Shown: positions 39,078 to 49,458, numbered from the stretch's first letter. The stretch is 64,000 nt of DNA from Hymenobacter qilianensis (GCF_014489555.1 NZ_CP060784.1:310001-374000); one strand, 5' to 3'. Notes: generated by a model not told the origin, from the letters alone. Numbers and translations: made by a program.

Positions 39078-40223
39078 ATGAATTTCATCATCGCTGGGGC
39101 GGGAATTGGAGGATTGGCCACGGCTTTGGCATTGCGTCAGCAAAACCATGGAGTGCAGGTAGTAGAGGCGGCCACTGAGCTGCGCGAAATTGGGGCAGGC
39201 GTAGTGCTGGGCGCCAATGCTATGCAGGCGCTGGACCGCCTGGGCGTGCACGATGCCGTGCGGGCTGCCGGGTTTCCTATTACCCGCATCAGCCTGCTTG
39301 ACCGCCACGGCCGCATACTCAACGATATTGACACCACGCCCTTCACCCGCCGCATCGGCTACGAAAACCTCGCCATTCACCGCGCCGACTTGCAGCGTAT
39401 TCTGCTGGCAAATTTGCCCCCCGGCATCGTGCAGCTAGGCAAGTCGCTGGAACGGTTTGAGGAAAAAGACAACCACGTAACTACCTACTTCACCGATGGC
39501 AGCCACCTTAAAGGGCAGGCGTTGATTGGGGCAGACGGAATTCGCTCCCGCGTGCGTCAGCAACTGCTTCCCGCGAGTCGGGCGCGCTACGCGGGCTACA
39601 CCTGCTGGCGCGGCGTAATCGAAGCTCAGTCGCTGGGGTTACCGGCGGGACGCTCCACCGAAACCTGGGGCGGCAACGGGCGCTTTGGCGTGGTACCGTT
39701 AGGCAATGGACAGGTCTATTGGTTTGCCTGCATTAATAGCGCGCAAGCTCAGAATCCGCACTATCGCGCCTTCCGGCTAACTGATTTGCAGCGCCATTTC
39801 GCCGATTACCACCCCCCTATTCCGGAGCTGCTGGCCCTTACCACGGACGAGCAGGTTATCTGGGGAGATATCATTGATTTGAAGCCGTTGAAGCGCTTTC
39901 ACTTCGGTCGTGTGCTGCTGCTGGGTGATGCGGCCCACGCCACCACGCCCAATATGGGGCAGGGCGCAGGCCAGGCCGTAGAAGATGCAGCCGTATTGGC
40001 CAGCTGTTTGGCCCAGGCAAAAGGCATCGAATCCGCCTTTCAAGCCTTTGACCATCAACGGCGCCCACGCACAACCCGCATTGTAAATCAGTCGTGGCAG
40101 TTGGGGAAAGTGGCCCAAATGGAACAGCCGTGGCTGGTGAGCCTGCGCAACGCCGTCATGCGCCGCGTGCCGGCCTCGGTGAACAACCGGCAAATGGAGT
40201 TTCTGTACAAAACTGATATTTAA
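39078..40223 (+). CDS. FAD-dependent monooxygenase (PHBH type)
   Basis: 381 residues. FAD motif IAGAGIGGLATALALRQ at the start, second motif GQALIGADGIRSRVR (the DG motif) and LLLGDAAHATTPNMGQGAGQAVEDA (GD motif) mark the p-hydroxybenzoate-hydroxylase-fold flavoprotein monooxygenases (UbiH/kynurenine- or salicylate-hydroxylase-like). The substrate cannot be predicted. No N-terminal signal. Convergent with the EEP nuclease; the two stop codons share the palindrome TTAA and there is no terminator between them. Confidence 0.9.
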   Translation: MNFIIAGAGIGGLATALALRQQNHGVQVVEAATELREIGAGVVLGANAMQALDRLGVHDAVRAAGFPITRISLLDRHGRILNDIDTTPFTRRIGYENLAIHRADLQRILLANLPPGIVQLGKSLERFEEKDNHVTTYFTDGSHLKGQALIGADGIRSRVRQQLLPASRARYAGYTCWRGVIEAQSLGLPAGRSTETWGGNGRFGVVPLGNGQVYWFACINSAQAQNPHYRAFRLTDLQRHFADYHPPIPELLALTTDEQVIWGDIIDLKPLKRFHFGRVLLLGDAAHATTPNMGQGAGQAVEDAAVLASCLAQAKGIESAFQAFDHQRRPRTTRIVNQSWQLGKVAQMEQPWLVSLRNAVMRRVPASVNNRQMEFLYKTDI

Positions 40224-41380
40224 GTCGCTAGCTCTTTCTTTTGGCCTGCGGCTTCCTCTAATTCCTCTTCACGCTCCTCCTGGAAGCCCTCCTTTATCTT
40301 TTCAGCGGCCTCTTCGTGATCCTCTTCGTCAGCTTGCTCCGCATTCTCCTTCTGAATGTGCTTATCGTGCGGTTCGTAGCTGAGCTTGATGTAGATGGGA
40401 AAATGATCGGAGCCAACGTAGTTCAGGCGTTGAATATCGTCTACTTTGAAGTCAGGCGACACGAATACGTGGTCGAGGGGCCAGCGCAGAAGGGAATAAT
40501 CGGCGTGGAAAGTAGGCAACAGACCGCGGCCCACGCGCGGGTCCATCAGGCCGCTGATGCGCCGAAACAGCTCAGACGTGTGTGACCATGCCACGTCGTT
40601 CATATCGCCAAAAACGACTGTAGGTTCGTCTTTCTTTTCTATTTCTTTGCCTACCAACAGCAATTCAGCATCGCGCTTGGTGCTGGTTTTGGCTTCCTGA
40701 GGCGCTGGTGGTTTGGGGTGCAGGCCATACAGCCGAATCCACGTTTTGCCGTCGGGAAGCTGCACGTGGGTGTGCAAGGAAGGCACGTCATCATCGAGCA
40801 GATACTTGACGTGACAGTCGCGGACGGGCAGCCGCGAGAAGAACAGCAGGCCGTAAGTGTTGTCGAGCGGCTCGTGGCAAGTATAAGGGTGCGTTTTCTC
40901 CAGCGGGCGCAGCTGCTCGAGCCACCATTTATCGGTTTCTACGGCCATAATAATATCCGGGTCAATGCGCTCAAGCTCGGCCAGGGCTTCTTTGCCTTGC
41001 TTATTGTACTGAAGCACGTTCATCACGGCCAGGCTGAGATGGCGCCCGTCGTCGGGCTGGGTACTATCGCCCACTTGCTTGCCAGCCAGCGGAGTGTAGG
41101 GCACGATACGAATCAGTTGGTACACCACGGCAACGGCTAGCGCTACCAACAGGCCTATGCCCCAATAGTCAGGCAATTTGTGCCATTCCAGTACCAATCC
41201 GGCGGCAAGGGTAAGCAGGGCCAGACCAACAATTTGCAGACGTGGAAAGTCAAAAACCCGAATCCACCAGGCCTCCTCGCGTAGCAAAGGAAGAAGTGTG
41301 GCCACGAGCGCCGCAACCGAGAGCAGCAGCACGAGGCCGTGCGCAAGCAAAATCCAAAGTGGCGCGTCGAGGTCAGGCAT
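40220..41380 (-). CDS. Membrane-anchored endonuclease/exonuclease/phosphatase (EEP) protein
   Basis: 386 residues. Three N-terminal membrane helices (about 7-33, 45-65, 73-95), as in many Bacteroidota EEP proteins, then an EEP domain: Asn in LAVMNVLQYN, Glu in IIMAVETDKWW, LYGLHPKPP, the D-x-N in VVFGDMNDVAWS, and PLDHVFV...GSDHFPIYIKL (catalytic Asp-His). A phosphodiesterase or phosphatase activity on the outer or inner face is implied, substrate unknown. The last 40 residues are a Glu/Lys-rich tail. Only 4 bases overlap the convergent monooxygenase. Confidence 0.88.
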   Translation of the reverse strand: MPDLDAPLWILLAHGLVLLLSVAALVATLLPLLREEAWWIRVFDFPRLQIVGLALLTLAAGLVLEWHKLPDYWGIGLLVALAVAVVYQLIRIVPYTPLAGKQVGDSTQPDDGRHLSLAVMNVLQYNKQGKEALAELERIDPDIIMAVETDKWWLEQLRPLEKTHPYTCHEPLDNTYGLLFFSRLPVRDCHVKYLLDDDVPSLHTHVQLPDGKTWIRLYGLHPKPPAPQEAKTSTKRDAELLLVGKEIEKKDEPTVVFGDMNDVAWSHTSELFRRISGLMDPRVGRGLLPTFHADYSLLRWPLDHVFVSPDFKVDDIQRLNYVGSDHFPIYIKLSYEPHDKHIQKENAEQADEEDHEEAAEKIKEGFQEEREEELEEAAGQKKELAT

Positions 41381-41421
41381 GGGGCAGAAAATGTTCGGAA
41401 TTTAAAATTTAATTGGTGAAA

Positions 41422-41456
41422 GAAAAAGCCCCCCAGCCGCCGCTGGGGGGCTTTTT
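41422..41456. terminator. Bidirectional intrinsic terminator
   Basis: AGAAAAAGCCCCCCAGC and GCTGGGGGGCTTTTTC; a perfect stem with six C and six G just downstream of purE. Confidence 0.9.
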
Positions 41457-41459
41457 CAG

Positions 41460-42023
41460 CTATTCTTCATTGAAGCCGCCCTTCCGCAGCTCATCAATTG
41501 TGCGCATCACTTTATCCTTCAGTGAGGTACGGTATTTCTCCAGCGCATCTACCAGGCGGGCATTGGTCAGGCCCAGAATCTGCGTAGCCAAGATGGCAGC
41601 ATTGGTAGCTCCGTCAATCGCAACGGTGGCCACGGGCACACCGGCCGGCATTTGCAGCATGGAAAGCACCGAATCGAGGCCGCGAATGGAAGTAGAAGAG
41701 TTGATGGGCACGCCGATAACGGGCAGCGTGGTGAAAGCGGCCACCATGCCGGGCAGGTGAGCCGCCCCGCCCCCACCGGCAATAAGCACGCGCAAGCCAC
41801 GCTTGCGGGCCGATTCGGCATAATCAATCAGACGGTGCGGGGTGCGGTGAGCCGACACCAGGGTGAATTCATGGGGAATATTGAACTGCCGAAACAGCTC
41901 GGCGGCGGCCATCATTACTTTGATATCAGACTGACTGCCCATAATGATGCCCACAATAGGGTTATCACGGGTTTCTTCAACAGGGCTCGGGGTAGCGGGA
42001 GTAGCGGGTGCGTTTGGGCTCAT
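41460..42023 (-). CDS. purE: N5-carboxyaminoimidazole ribonucleotide mutase PurE
   Basis: 187 residues, class I PurE: converts N5-CAIR to CAIR in purine synthesis. Marks: GIIMGSQSDIKVM (nucleotide phosphate-binding G-S-x-S-D), SAHRTPHRL with the catalytic His, and IAGGGGAAHLPGM. An extra 20-residue Ala/Pro/Thr-rich N-terminus precedes the core. No purK partner next to it in the window; MarC runs in the opposite direction from the other side. Followed by a terminator. Confidence 0.95.
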   Translation of the reverse strand: MSPNAPATPATPSPVEETRDNPIVGIIMGSQSDIKVMMAAAELFRQFNIPHEFTLVSAHRTPHRLIDYAESARKRGLRVLIAGGGGAAHLPGMVAAFTTLPVIGVPINSSTSIRGLDSVLSMLQMPAGVPVATVAIDGATNAAILATQILGLTNARLVDALEKYRTSLKDKVMRTIDELRKGGFNEE

Positions 42024-42178
42024 AGAAACAAAAGGAAACGATACGAGCCTCTTACGGCTGTATGCGACTTGTACGCGGCATTACTTCCGCGGTTGGTTCG
42101 TCAAACATAGCACTTTCCCGCCTTGCACCTCTCCTGCCGCCTCGTACCTTTATTCGCCTTTACCATGCCCCGCGCTTC

Positions 42179-42795
42179 ATGGAAATTCTGCTTGCCACGT
42201 TTACTACGCTGTTTTCGGTCGTCAATCCCTTCGGGGCCATGCCCGTTTTTCTGACCCTGACCGAAGAAGATTCGGCCCAGGAGCGTCGCCAAATTGGACT
42301 GCGGGCCTGCCTTTACATGATAGCCGTGCTGACCGTGTCGTTTTTTGCGGGCCAGTATGTGCTCAATTTTTTCGGCATCAATATTCACCATCTGCGCATT
42401 GCGGGGGCATTTTGCTGATGCGTTCGGCCTTTGATCTGCTCACGCCCGGCGGCAACCGCGACCGGGTGTCGCCGGCCGCGCTGGAGGAGAGCATGCACAA
42501 GAACGACATTTCCTTTACACCGCTGGCCATGCCCATGCTTTCCGGCCCCGGCTCTATTGCGGTGTGTATCAGCTTATTCACGGAGCGCCTCAGCTACTTC
42601 GATATGGGCCTGATTTTCGTGGGCTTCGTGCTGGTAGCCCTGGCCGCTTATATTATTCTGATGTCGTCATTGCGGCTCACGCGCTTTCTGGGGCGACCCG
42701 GCATGGCCGCCTTGGCGCGGATTATGGGCTTTATTACGCTGGCCATTGGGGTCAACTTTATGGCTACGGCAATTAAGGCGCTGTTCCAGGAGTAG
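42179..42795 (+). CDS. MarC-family integral membrane protein (frameshifted)
   Basis: Restored length 205 residues, the normal MarC size, six membrane helices. ATG 42179 starts MEILLATFTTLFSVVNPFGAMPVF, the family's N-terminus with the NPxGAxP loop. The frame change is at the G run 42403-42407: one base joins HLRIAGG to ILLMRSAFDLL. A second half-repeat follows (FTPLAMPMLSGPGSIAVCIS, repeating NP/GPG). Role unknown in spite of the name. Confidence 0.9.
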
Positions 42796-42959
42796 CTGAA
42801 ACCAGCGGCTTTTGTTGGCTTCTGGGAAGCTGGTTGGCTAACAAGTTTGCGGGTTGTTGCAGCTATTGCCCTGGCTACGGCTGCATTCCTGCGTTGCTAA
42901 CCGTACCTTTGCCTTCACGCCGCCTTCCGGCATAGCATCCGCTCAAATCAGCAAACCCT

Positions 42960-44006
42960 GTGATTAAAAACGACCTCTTACTTCGGGCCGCCCGCGGCGA
43001 ACAAACCGAGCGTACGCCCGTGTGGCTGATGCGCCAGGCCGGCCGCATCTTGCCTGAATATCGTGCCCTGCGCGCCCGCCTCAGCGGCTTTAAGGAATTG
43101 GTTGAAACGCCCGAGCTGGCCGCCGAAGTCACGATCCAGCCCGTAGATGCCCTGGACGTAGACGCCGCCATCATTTTCTCCGACATCCTGGTAGTGCCCG
43201 ACGCGATGGGCCTAACCTACGAGATGGTGGAAGCCCGCGGGCCCCTTTTCCCCGAGACCGTTCGCTCCGCCGCCGACATTCAGAAGTTGCGTATAGCTGA
43301 TCCTGAGGAGCATTTGGGCTACGTGCTGGAAGCTATTCGGGTAACCAAACGGGCGCTGAATGGTCGGGTTCCGCTTATTGGCTTTGCCGGCGCCCCCTGG
43401 ACTATTCTGGCTTATATGGTGGAGGGCCACGGCTCCAAAACCTTCTCCAAAGCCCGCCGCATGCTGTACGCCGAGCCCGCATTAGCGCACCAGCTACTGG
43501 AGAAAATCACCGCTACTACTATTGCCTACCTCCAGGCCCAGGTGCAGGCGGGCGCCAACCTCATTCAGGTATTCGACTCCTGGGCCGGAATTTTGCCCCC
43601 CAACCACTACCGCGAGTTCAGCACGCGCTACATTGCCCAAATCTGTGAGGCGCTACCCGATGTGCCCGTGACGGTGTTTGCCAAAGGCGCTTTTTTTGCG
43701 CTCGAAGACTTTGCCCAGCTCGATTGCCAGACCATCGGCCTCGACTGGAACCAGGACCCCCGCGCCGCCCGCGCCATCATCGGCGACAACTATACGCTGC
43801 AAGGCAACCTCGACCCTTGTGCGCTTTATGGCTCTCGCGAGCAGGTGCAGGCCGCTACCATCGAGATGCTTCGCCAGTTTGGTCCTCAGCGCCACATCGC
43901 CAACCTCGGCCACGGCGTGTACCCCGACACCGATCCGGCTAATGTGAAGGTGTTTATTCAAACCGTGAAGGAGTTCAGCGCTTTGGCCCGCGAGGGAACG
44001 ATATAG
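42960..44006 (+). CDS. hemE: Uroporphyrinogen decarboxylase HemE
   Basis: 348 residues from a GTG at 42960 (no ATG gives the family start). It removes four acetate carboxyls from uroporphyrinogen III in haem synthesis. Marks: [11 protein letters not shown] (usually RQAGRYLPEYR; the Tyr-to-Ile change is odd), [14 protein letters not shown] with the catalytic Asp, [31 protein letters not shown] and [10 protein letters not shown]. Stands alone with its own terminator, convergent with the heptose kinase. Confidence 0.95.
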   Translation: MIKNDLLLRAARGEQTERTPVWLMRQAGRILPEYRALRARLSGFKELVETPELAAEVTIQPVDALDVDAAIIFSDILVVPDAMGLTYEMVEARGPLFPETVRSAADIQKLRIADPEEHLGYVLEAIRVTKRALNGRVPLIGFAGAPWTILAYMVEGHGSKTFSKARRMLYAEPALAHQLLEKITATTIAYLQAQVQAGANLIQVFDSWAGILPPNHYREFSTRYIAQICEALPDVPVTVFAKGAFFALEDFAQLDCQTIGLDWNQDPRAARAIIGDNYTLQGNLDPCALYGSREQVQAATIEMLRQFGPQRHIANLGHGVYPDTDPANVKVFIQTVKEFSALAREGTI

Positions 44007-44017
44007 TCTTCAAATTC

Positions 44018-44059
44018 ATAAAAAAGCCCCCCAGACTATTATCTGGGGGGCTTTTTTAT
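44018..44059. terminator. Bidirectional intrinsic terminator
   Basis: ATAAAAAAGCCCCCCAGA and TCTGGGGGGCTTTTTTAT, perfect stem, between convergent hemE and the heptose kinase. Confidence 0.92.
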
Positions 44060-44070
44060 GAACCTATGCC

Positions 44071-45126
44071 TTAGTCACGTATTGAAACTGACCCTTCTTT
44101 CTGTACTATAACGCTCAATAAGCCTGCTTCCTGAGCTTCTTCCAGCAACCGGTCTTTCTCAATTGGCACCACGCCCACTTGCTCGCAAACCAACCCGCCA
44201 CCCAGGTTGGCCAGAGCAGCCAACACTGGTGCCTCCAAGCCCAACGCCACGCATAAAGCAGCAATGCTGATAACGGTGTCGCCGGCGCCGGACACGTCGG
44301 AAATGGCGCGCAAGTGGGCAGGAATGTAGTTGCGGCCGGTGGCCGGAGCATCGCTGAACACGCCGCGATCGGAGAGAGTCACTAGAATGATGGCGGGCGT
44401 GAGCAACTCACGCAGACGCTGCACGGCGGCCTCAAACTGCGGACGGTCGGCGTCGGTATCATCAAAATCGAGCTTCAAGCCCTCACGCAGCTCTTTCAAA
44501 TTTGGTTTGAAGAGCGTGCAGTGACGATAGGCTAAGAAGTTTTTACGCTTGGGATCAACAACAGTGGGGATGTTGCGCTGCCGGGCCTGCGCGATGAAAT
44601 GCTGAATTAGGTTTTCATTGAGGACACCTTTGTCGTAGTCTTCGAACACGACCACGTCGGCTTGGGGCAACAGGGCTTCATAGCGCGCAATTAAATCGGC
44701 GGCTTCCGTGGCGTTCAGGTCCGTTTCTACCTCCGAATCAATGCGCAGCAGGTGCTGGCCGGCCGCCAGTATGCGCTGCTTTACGGTGGTTGGCCGGTGA
44801 GCGCTGCGCACAATGCCTTCCGCCGACAAGCTTTTATCTTCCAGCAAGCCCAGCAGTTGGTCGCCGCCAGCATCTTGGCCTACCACCGCGCACAGCAAAG
44901 GAGTCGCGCCCAGGGCCTGCACATTCAGCGCCACATTGGCGGCGCCGCCGAGGCGCTGCTCGGTGCGGCTTACATGCACGATGGGGACTGGTGCTTCGGG
45001 CGAAATACGGCCGGCTTTGCCCCAAACGTATGCATCCAGCATCACGTCGCCCACGATGAGGACCCTCAAATGGTTGAAAGCAGCAAATAATTCGGGCAGC
45101 GAGGTGGGCGGTACGGTGAGGGGCAT
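44071..45126 (-). CDS. rfaE1: D-glycero-beta-D-manno-heptose-7-phosphate kinase
   Basis: 351 residues, a PfkB/ribokinase-fold sugar kinase of LPS inner-core heptose synthesis. ATG 45126 starts MPLTVPPTSLPEL. Marks: LIVGDVMLDAYVWGKAGRISPEAPVPI (the RfaE-specific start), RLGGAANVALNVQALG, VVDPKRKNF, LFKPNLKE and the ATP site DVSGAGDTVIS with catalytic Asp. Only the kinase domain is present; the nucleotidyltransferase domain of bifunctional HldE is absent, so a separate RfaE2 is expected elsewhere. Whether the organism adds heptose to LPS is not shown here. Confidence 0.9.
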   Translation of the reverse strand: MPLTVPPTSLPELFAAFNHLRVLIVGDVMLDAYVWGKAGRISPEAPVPIVHVSRTEQRLGGAANVALNVQALGATPLLCAVVGQDAGGDQLLGLLEDKSLSAEGIVRSAHRPTTVKQRILAAGQHLLRIDSEVETDLNATEAADLIARYEALLPQADVVVFEDYDKGVLNENLIQHFIAQARQRNIPTVVDPKRKNFLAYRHCTLFKPNLKELREGLKLDFDDTDADRPQFEAAVQRLRELLTPAIILVTLSDRGVFSDAPATGRNYIPAHLRAISDVSGAGDTVISIAALCVALGLEAPVLAALANLGGGLVCEQVGVVPIEKDRLLEEAQEAGLLSVIVQKEGSVSIRD

Positions 45127-45377
45127 TTTGACGACTTTCGACGAAGGAAGCCGCAAAGGTAGAAACTAGCCCGATGTAACGCAGTGCATCGACGCGGCCA
45201 ATCGGTGCAGACGTTGCTTCAGGGATTCAACTTCTACTTCGCAAATCACCGAACAATTCGCTGGGGGGCTTTTTCACGAACGACCGCAACGAGACGCGAA
45301 CAAAAGAGCAGCGCAACTAAATTCGGCGCTCCTCCATCATCCGGTTCAACGATTTCTCAAGCTGGAAACCTGCGGAG

Positions 45378-46598
45378 TTATTGCAGCTTTTCTAAACTGG
45401 CTTTGATGCGAATGAAGGCTTCGCGCAGCTTCTCATCGGCGGCAGCGGTGCTGAAGCGCATGCAGTTCGGCGCCCCAAACGCCTCACCCGAAACAGCAGC
45501 AACGTGCGCGTCATTCAGCAGAAACATAGCCAAGTCGGTAGCGTTTTCGATTGTCTCGCCCTGGGGGGCTTTTTTATCAAAATAGGCGCTCACATCCGGG
45601 AAAACGTAGAAAGCACCGGCCGGCGTTGGCGTCTGGAAGCCCGGAATTTCCTTAGCTAACTCCAATACCAGGTCGCGGCGGCGGTGGTAGGCGGTTACCA
45701 TTTCATCGGCGGAGCTGCGGCCGCCTTCTAGGGCAGCCAGCGCAGCGCGTTGAGCAATAGAGCAGGTACCTGAGGTAATCTGGCTCTGCATTTTCTCACA
45801 GGCGCTGGCAATTTCTTTCCGCGCGGCCAAGTAGCCCACACGCCAGCCCGTCATGGCGTAGCCTTTGGAAAACCCGTTTACGGTAATTACCTGGTCTTTA
45901 ATCTCATCAAACTCAGCTAGGCTCACGTGCTCGCCTTCGAAGTTGATGTACTCATAAATCTCGTCGGCCATGGCAAATACCTGCGGATGGCGCGCTAGTA
46001 CGGCCGCAATGTCGGCTAGCTCTTCGCGCGAGAATACAGAGCCCGTGGGGTTGCAGGGCGACGAGTACATAATGAGCTTGGTGCGGGGCGTGATGGCCTC
46101 TTCTATTTGCGCAGCCGTGGCTTTGTAGTCGTTTTCCAACGAGCCCATCACACGCACCGACACTCCTTCGGCTAGGCGCACCATTTCCTCGTAGCTTACC
46201 CAGTACGGAGCTAGCACAATAACTTCCTCGCCGGGGTTCACCATGCTCATCACGGCATTAGCCAAGGCCTGCTTTGCGCCCGTACTCACCACAATGTTTT
46301 CGCACTGATACTCTAGTCGGTTTTCACGACGCAGCTTATCGGCAATGGCTTGGCGCAGTTCTACGTAGCCAGGCACGGGCGTATACTTGGTATATCCCTC
46401 GTCAAGAGCGCGCTTGGCGGCATCCTTGATGTACTGAGGCGTTTGAAAATCAGGCTCACCAAAGCTCAGGTTAATCACGTTGTGACCCTGAGCGGCTAGC
46501 TCACGCGATTTTTTGGCCATCGCAATGGTCTGCGACTCTTGCAGAGCGCTGATGCGATCAGAGAGAAAGGTAGTAGCAAGCGTAGCGGAAGCTGACAT
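45378..46598 (-). CDS. aspC: Pyridoxal-phosphate-dependent aminotransferase (class I, AspC/AspAT-type)
   Basis: 406 residues, complete. SFGEPDFQTPQYI near 46-59, TKYTPVPGYVELRQAIA, STGAKQALANAVM, YSSPCNPTGSVFS with the substrate-contact Asn, ADEIYEYINF and NGFSKGYAMTGWRVGYL with the PLP Lys are the subgroup I-gamma aspartate (prephenate) aminotransferase pattern. Likely transfers amino groups between aspartate or aromatic/glutamate and keto acids. The word CTGGGGGGCTTTTTT lies in-frame at about 45561 (KKAPQGE). The 250 bases toward the heptose kinase contain a second unpaired copy (about 45261) and no gene. Confidence 0.9.
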   Translation of the reverse strand: MSASATLATTFLSDRISALQESQTIAMAKKSRELAAQGHNVINLSFGEPDFQTPQYIKDAAKRALDEGYTKYTPVPGYVELRQAIADKLRRENRLEYQCENIVVSTGAKQALANAVMSMVNPGEEVIVLAPYWVSYEEMVRLAEGVSVRVMGSLENDYKATAAQIEEAITPRTKLIMYSSPCNPTGSVFSREELADIAAVLARHPQVFAMADEIYEYINFEGEHVSLAEFDEIKDQVITVNGFSKGYAMTGWRVGYLAARKEIASACEKMQSQITSGTCSIAQRAALAALEGGRSSADEMVTAYHRRRDLVLELAKEIPGFQTPTPAGAFYVFPDVSAYFDKKAPQGETIENATDLAMFLLNDAHVAAVSGEAFGAPNCMRFSTAAADEKLREAFIRIKASLEKLQ

Positions 46599-46690
46599 AG
46601 ACTGACGGGCTTTGTAGATATACGAAAGTACGGATTCAAGTTGAACCGTTCTTCAAATGCTACACAACTCTGTTCGTTAGGTCGATACAG

Positions 46691-48660
46691 CTATTCCTGC
46701 CCCAGCCACCGAAAGCGTCGCACCAAGATATTAAGGTCAGTGGAGGGCGTATAATCTTTAGCGTAAAGCAACTCCAAGCGGCGGCGAGTAGCTTCAGGCA
46801 GCGGCGCCGCGGCAGTATCGGCAGAGTCAGCAGGAGAAAATACGGCGGGCGTGGTGCGGCGCGAGGCGTCGGCATGGCGCAGGCCCACCCAGGTGCGCTT
46901 ACCCAATAGAACCCGCAAACAGTTGCGTAAGTAACCTGATTTTTCGCGGGTAAACCATACAAGCAATGGCGCCGCCAGCAGCAAACTCAGGCTCGTGAGT
47001 ACATCCAGCAAGCGTTTGGTGCGGGCACGTTGGGGCTGAAACAGGTTAAGGGCAATATCGAGGGCGTAGTACTCGCCGGGCGCATCTTTTGAGGAGCTGC
47101 CGATGATATACTCACTGTCTTCGGGCAAAATCTTGTAGGCTACCGGCGGGTATTGGGGCAGCCGGATCATGAGGGAAATGATGCGGGTTGCCGACAAATC
47201 TTTGCCGCAGAAAATCAGCTCATCCAAGGCATGAATCCGAATAATTTCGTCTAGCTGATGCAGTTGGCCGAGTAAATAGCGGCTTGGTGGGGCAGTTGGG
47301 TCGGCTATGGGAGTCACGTGACCTACAATGCGCGCCTGTACTCCGGCCGTTTCAAGTAAGTGGCGCACACGTCGGCTTTCTTCCGCCGAACCCACAATGG
47401 CAATTTTTTTCTGGTGGCTTTGCATGAGGCGCAGATTGCGGTGCTGCACCACATGGCTAATCAGTCGCCGGCCAATGAGCGCCAGTATGCTCCAAATGCC
47501 CCCAGCAAAATTAAAGCGTTGGAATAGCGGTACGATTCCAGAAAATTGGAGCCGGCCGAAATAAGCACCGTACCAATCACAATGCCCCTAATGATACGCC
47601 AGGCACTGAAAGGCTTATCGTAGCTGCCGCTGAGGTAGGCGCAGCCCAGCCACACAAGCACGTAAGCCGGCACTACCACTTGCATCAGCGGCGACGGATA
47701 ATCGGCCGGCCCCTGCTTCTGATACTCTTCCCAGTAGTTTTTCAGCAAATACATGCCGCCATAGAGCAGGCTCGCATCCAACAGAACAGGTGCAACGCCC
47801 GCAAGCACACGGCGCCCCACGGCCATGCCCGCACGCAGCCAGATAGCCAGGTGAATGAGCAAGGAAAAAACGCCGGCCTGATTGGGAGCGAAGTGCTTGC
47901 GGGCAAACACAATCATGGCTCTATAAAACACGAACACGTAGTTGACGCTCGTGCGCTTGGTGCTTTCGCCTTTGTAGTGAATGATGCGGGTGCCGGGGAA
48001 ATAATAGTTTTTCCAGCCGCCGCGCGTGAGCCGGTACGAGAGATCAATGTCCTCGCCGTACATAAAGTAGTCCTCATCGAGCAGGCCCACCGCATCCAGC
48101 GCCTTTTTGCGCAGCAGCATAAAGGCTCCGCTCAACACATCTACTTCGTGAGTTTGGTCTTTGTCGAGGTAGCCGAGGTGGTAGCGGCCGAAGGTGCGTG
48201 AACCGGGAAACAGGGCCGCTAGCCCAAAAACCTTGTAAAAAGCCACCCGCGGCGTGGGCAAGCCGCGCTTGCTCTCGGGCAAAAACTTCCCTTGGCCATC
48301 CAGCATCTTCACGCCCAGCCCGCCGCCCTCGGAGTGATTGTCCAGAAATTCGCAGCAGACGCGGAAGGTATCTTCTTCTACTACCGTGTCGGGGTTGAGC
48401 AGCAGGATGTACTCCCCCTGCGCTTGCCGGATAGCCTGGTTGTTGGCCTTGGCAAAACCAGGGTTATGCTTGTTTTCCAGCAGGATAACCTCCGGAAACC
48501 GCGCCCGTACCATGGCCACAGAGCCATCAACGGAGTTGTTATCGACCACAAAAACTTCGGCGGGAGCGTCCAGTTTCTCCAAGGCCCGCCGTACCGACAA
48601 CAACGTCTGGCTCAGGAAATAGCTGACGTTGTAGTTGACGATGATAACGGAGAGCTTCAC
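46691..48660 (-). CDS. GT2 glycosyltransferase fused to a sugar-transferase-like C-terminal half (frameshifted)
   Basis: Restored length 656 residues. Residues 1-240: GT-A family 2 (LSVIIVNYNVSYFL, VVDNNSVDGS, LLLNPDTVV, MYGEDIDLSYR), probably a rhamnosyl- or mannosyl-type transferase. Then four or five membrane helices (about 265-420). The frame change (C run 47499-47503) sits after NALILLGG; adding one base gives IWSILALIGRRLISHVVQHRNLRLMQ and a Rossmann-like IAIVGSAEESRRVRHLLETAG, then a segment RTKRLLDVLTSLSLLLAAPLLVWF like the membrane helix of bacterial sugar (undecaprenyl-phosphate) transferases, ending without their catalytic motif. So the tail may anchor or recognise rather than catalyse. 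Surface glycan synthesis is likely. Confidence 0.8.
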
Positions 48661-48849
48661 GGCGGGCGGCAGCGGGAGTAGGAGGGCCGGGGAAAGTTAC
48701 GGACTAAACAGCATCCCCAGATTCATATTTCTCTTATCGAGGAAGCTGCACTGTGGAATTAGGCAAGAATTGCCCAAATAAAAAAGGCCTGCCGCGCGCG
48801 ACAAGCCTTTCCAACTAAATCAGGCGGCCAAAAAAGCCCCCCAGAGCAG

Positions 48850-49458
48850 CTACCGCGCCTGGCGCTGCCGCTCCACAATGCTGCGGCCCAGGGTTATTTC
48901 GTCGGCGTATTCCAGTTCGCCCCCAACCGGAATGCCGCGGGCAATGGTGCTGATGTGCACGTCGGGGAACTCGCGGAGCTTGCGCGTGAGGTAGAAAGCG
49001 GTGGTATCGCCTTCCATTGTGGGGCTGATGGCGAGGATAACCTCTTTTATTTCCGACTCAGGAATACGCTTGAGTAGAGAATCAATCTGCAAATCGGAGG
49101 GGCCAATGCCCTCAATGGGTGAAATAACGCCCCCCAGCACGTGGTACACGCCTTGGTACTGGCTGGTGTTCTCAATGGCAATTACGTCGCGAATGTCAGA
49201 CACGACGCATACCATGGCATGGTCGCGGAGCTTGTTGGCGCAGATGCTGCACTCTTCAGTATCGGCGATGTTATGACAGGTGTGGCAATAAGTGATTTCG
49301 AAGCGCATTTTGGCCAGCGCCTCCGCCAGTGAAGCGGTGCTGTCGCTCTCCGCCTTCAGGAGGTGCAGAGCTAAGCGCAAAGCCGTTTTGCGGCCAATGC
49401 CGGGCAGCTTAGAAAGCTCCGCCACGGCGTTTTCTATCAGTTTGGAAGGAAACTCCAT
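48850..49458 (-). CDS. recR: Recombination mediator protein RecR
   Basis: 202 residues, a ring-forming protein that with RecO/RecF loads RecA at gaps. Helix-hairpin-helix [20 protein letters not shown] (about 13-32), Cys4 zinc finger [16 protein letters not shown] (about 57-72), Toprim segment [16 protein letters not shown] and [17 protein letters not shown]. Full length and normal order. Followed at once by AAAAAAGCCCCCCAG (about 48829-48845) without an opposite arm. Upstream clpS shares its strand, 85 bases away. Confidence 0.96.
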   Translation of the reverse strand: MEFPSKLIENAVAELSKLPGIGRKTALRLALHLLKAESDSTASLAEALAKMRFEITYCHTCHNIADTEECSICANKLRDHAMVCVVSDIRDVIAIENTSQYQGVYHVLGGVISPIEGIGPSDLQIDSLLKRIPESEIKEVILAISPTMEGDTTAFYLTRKLREFPDVHISTIARGIPVGGELEYADEITLGRSIVERQRQAR

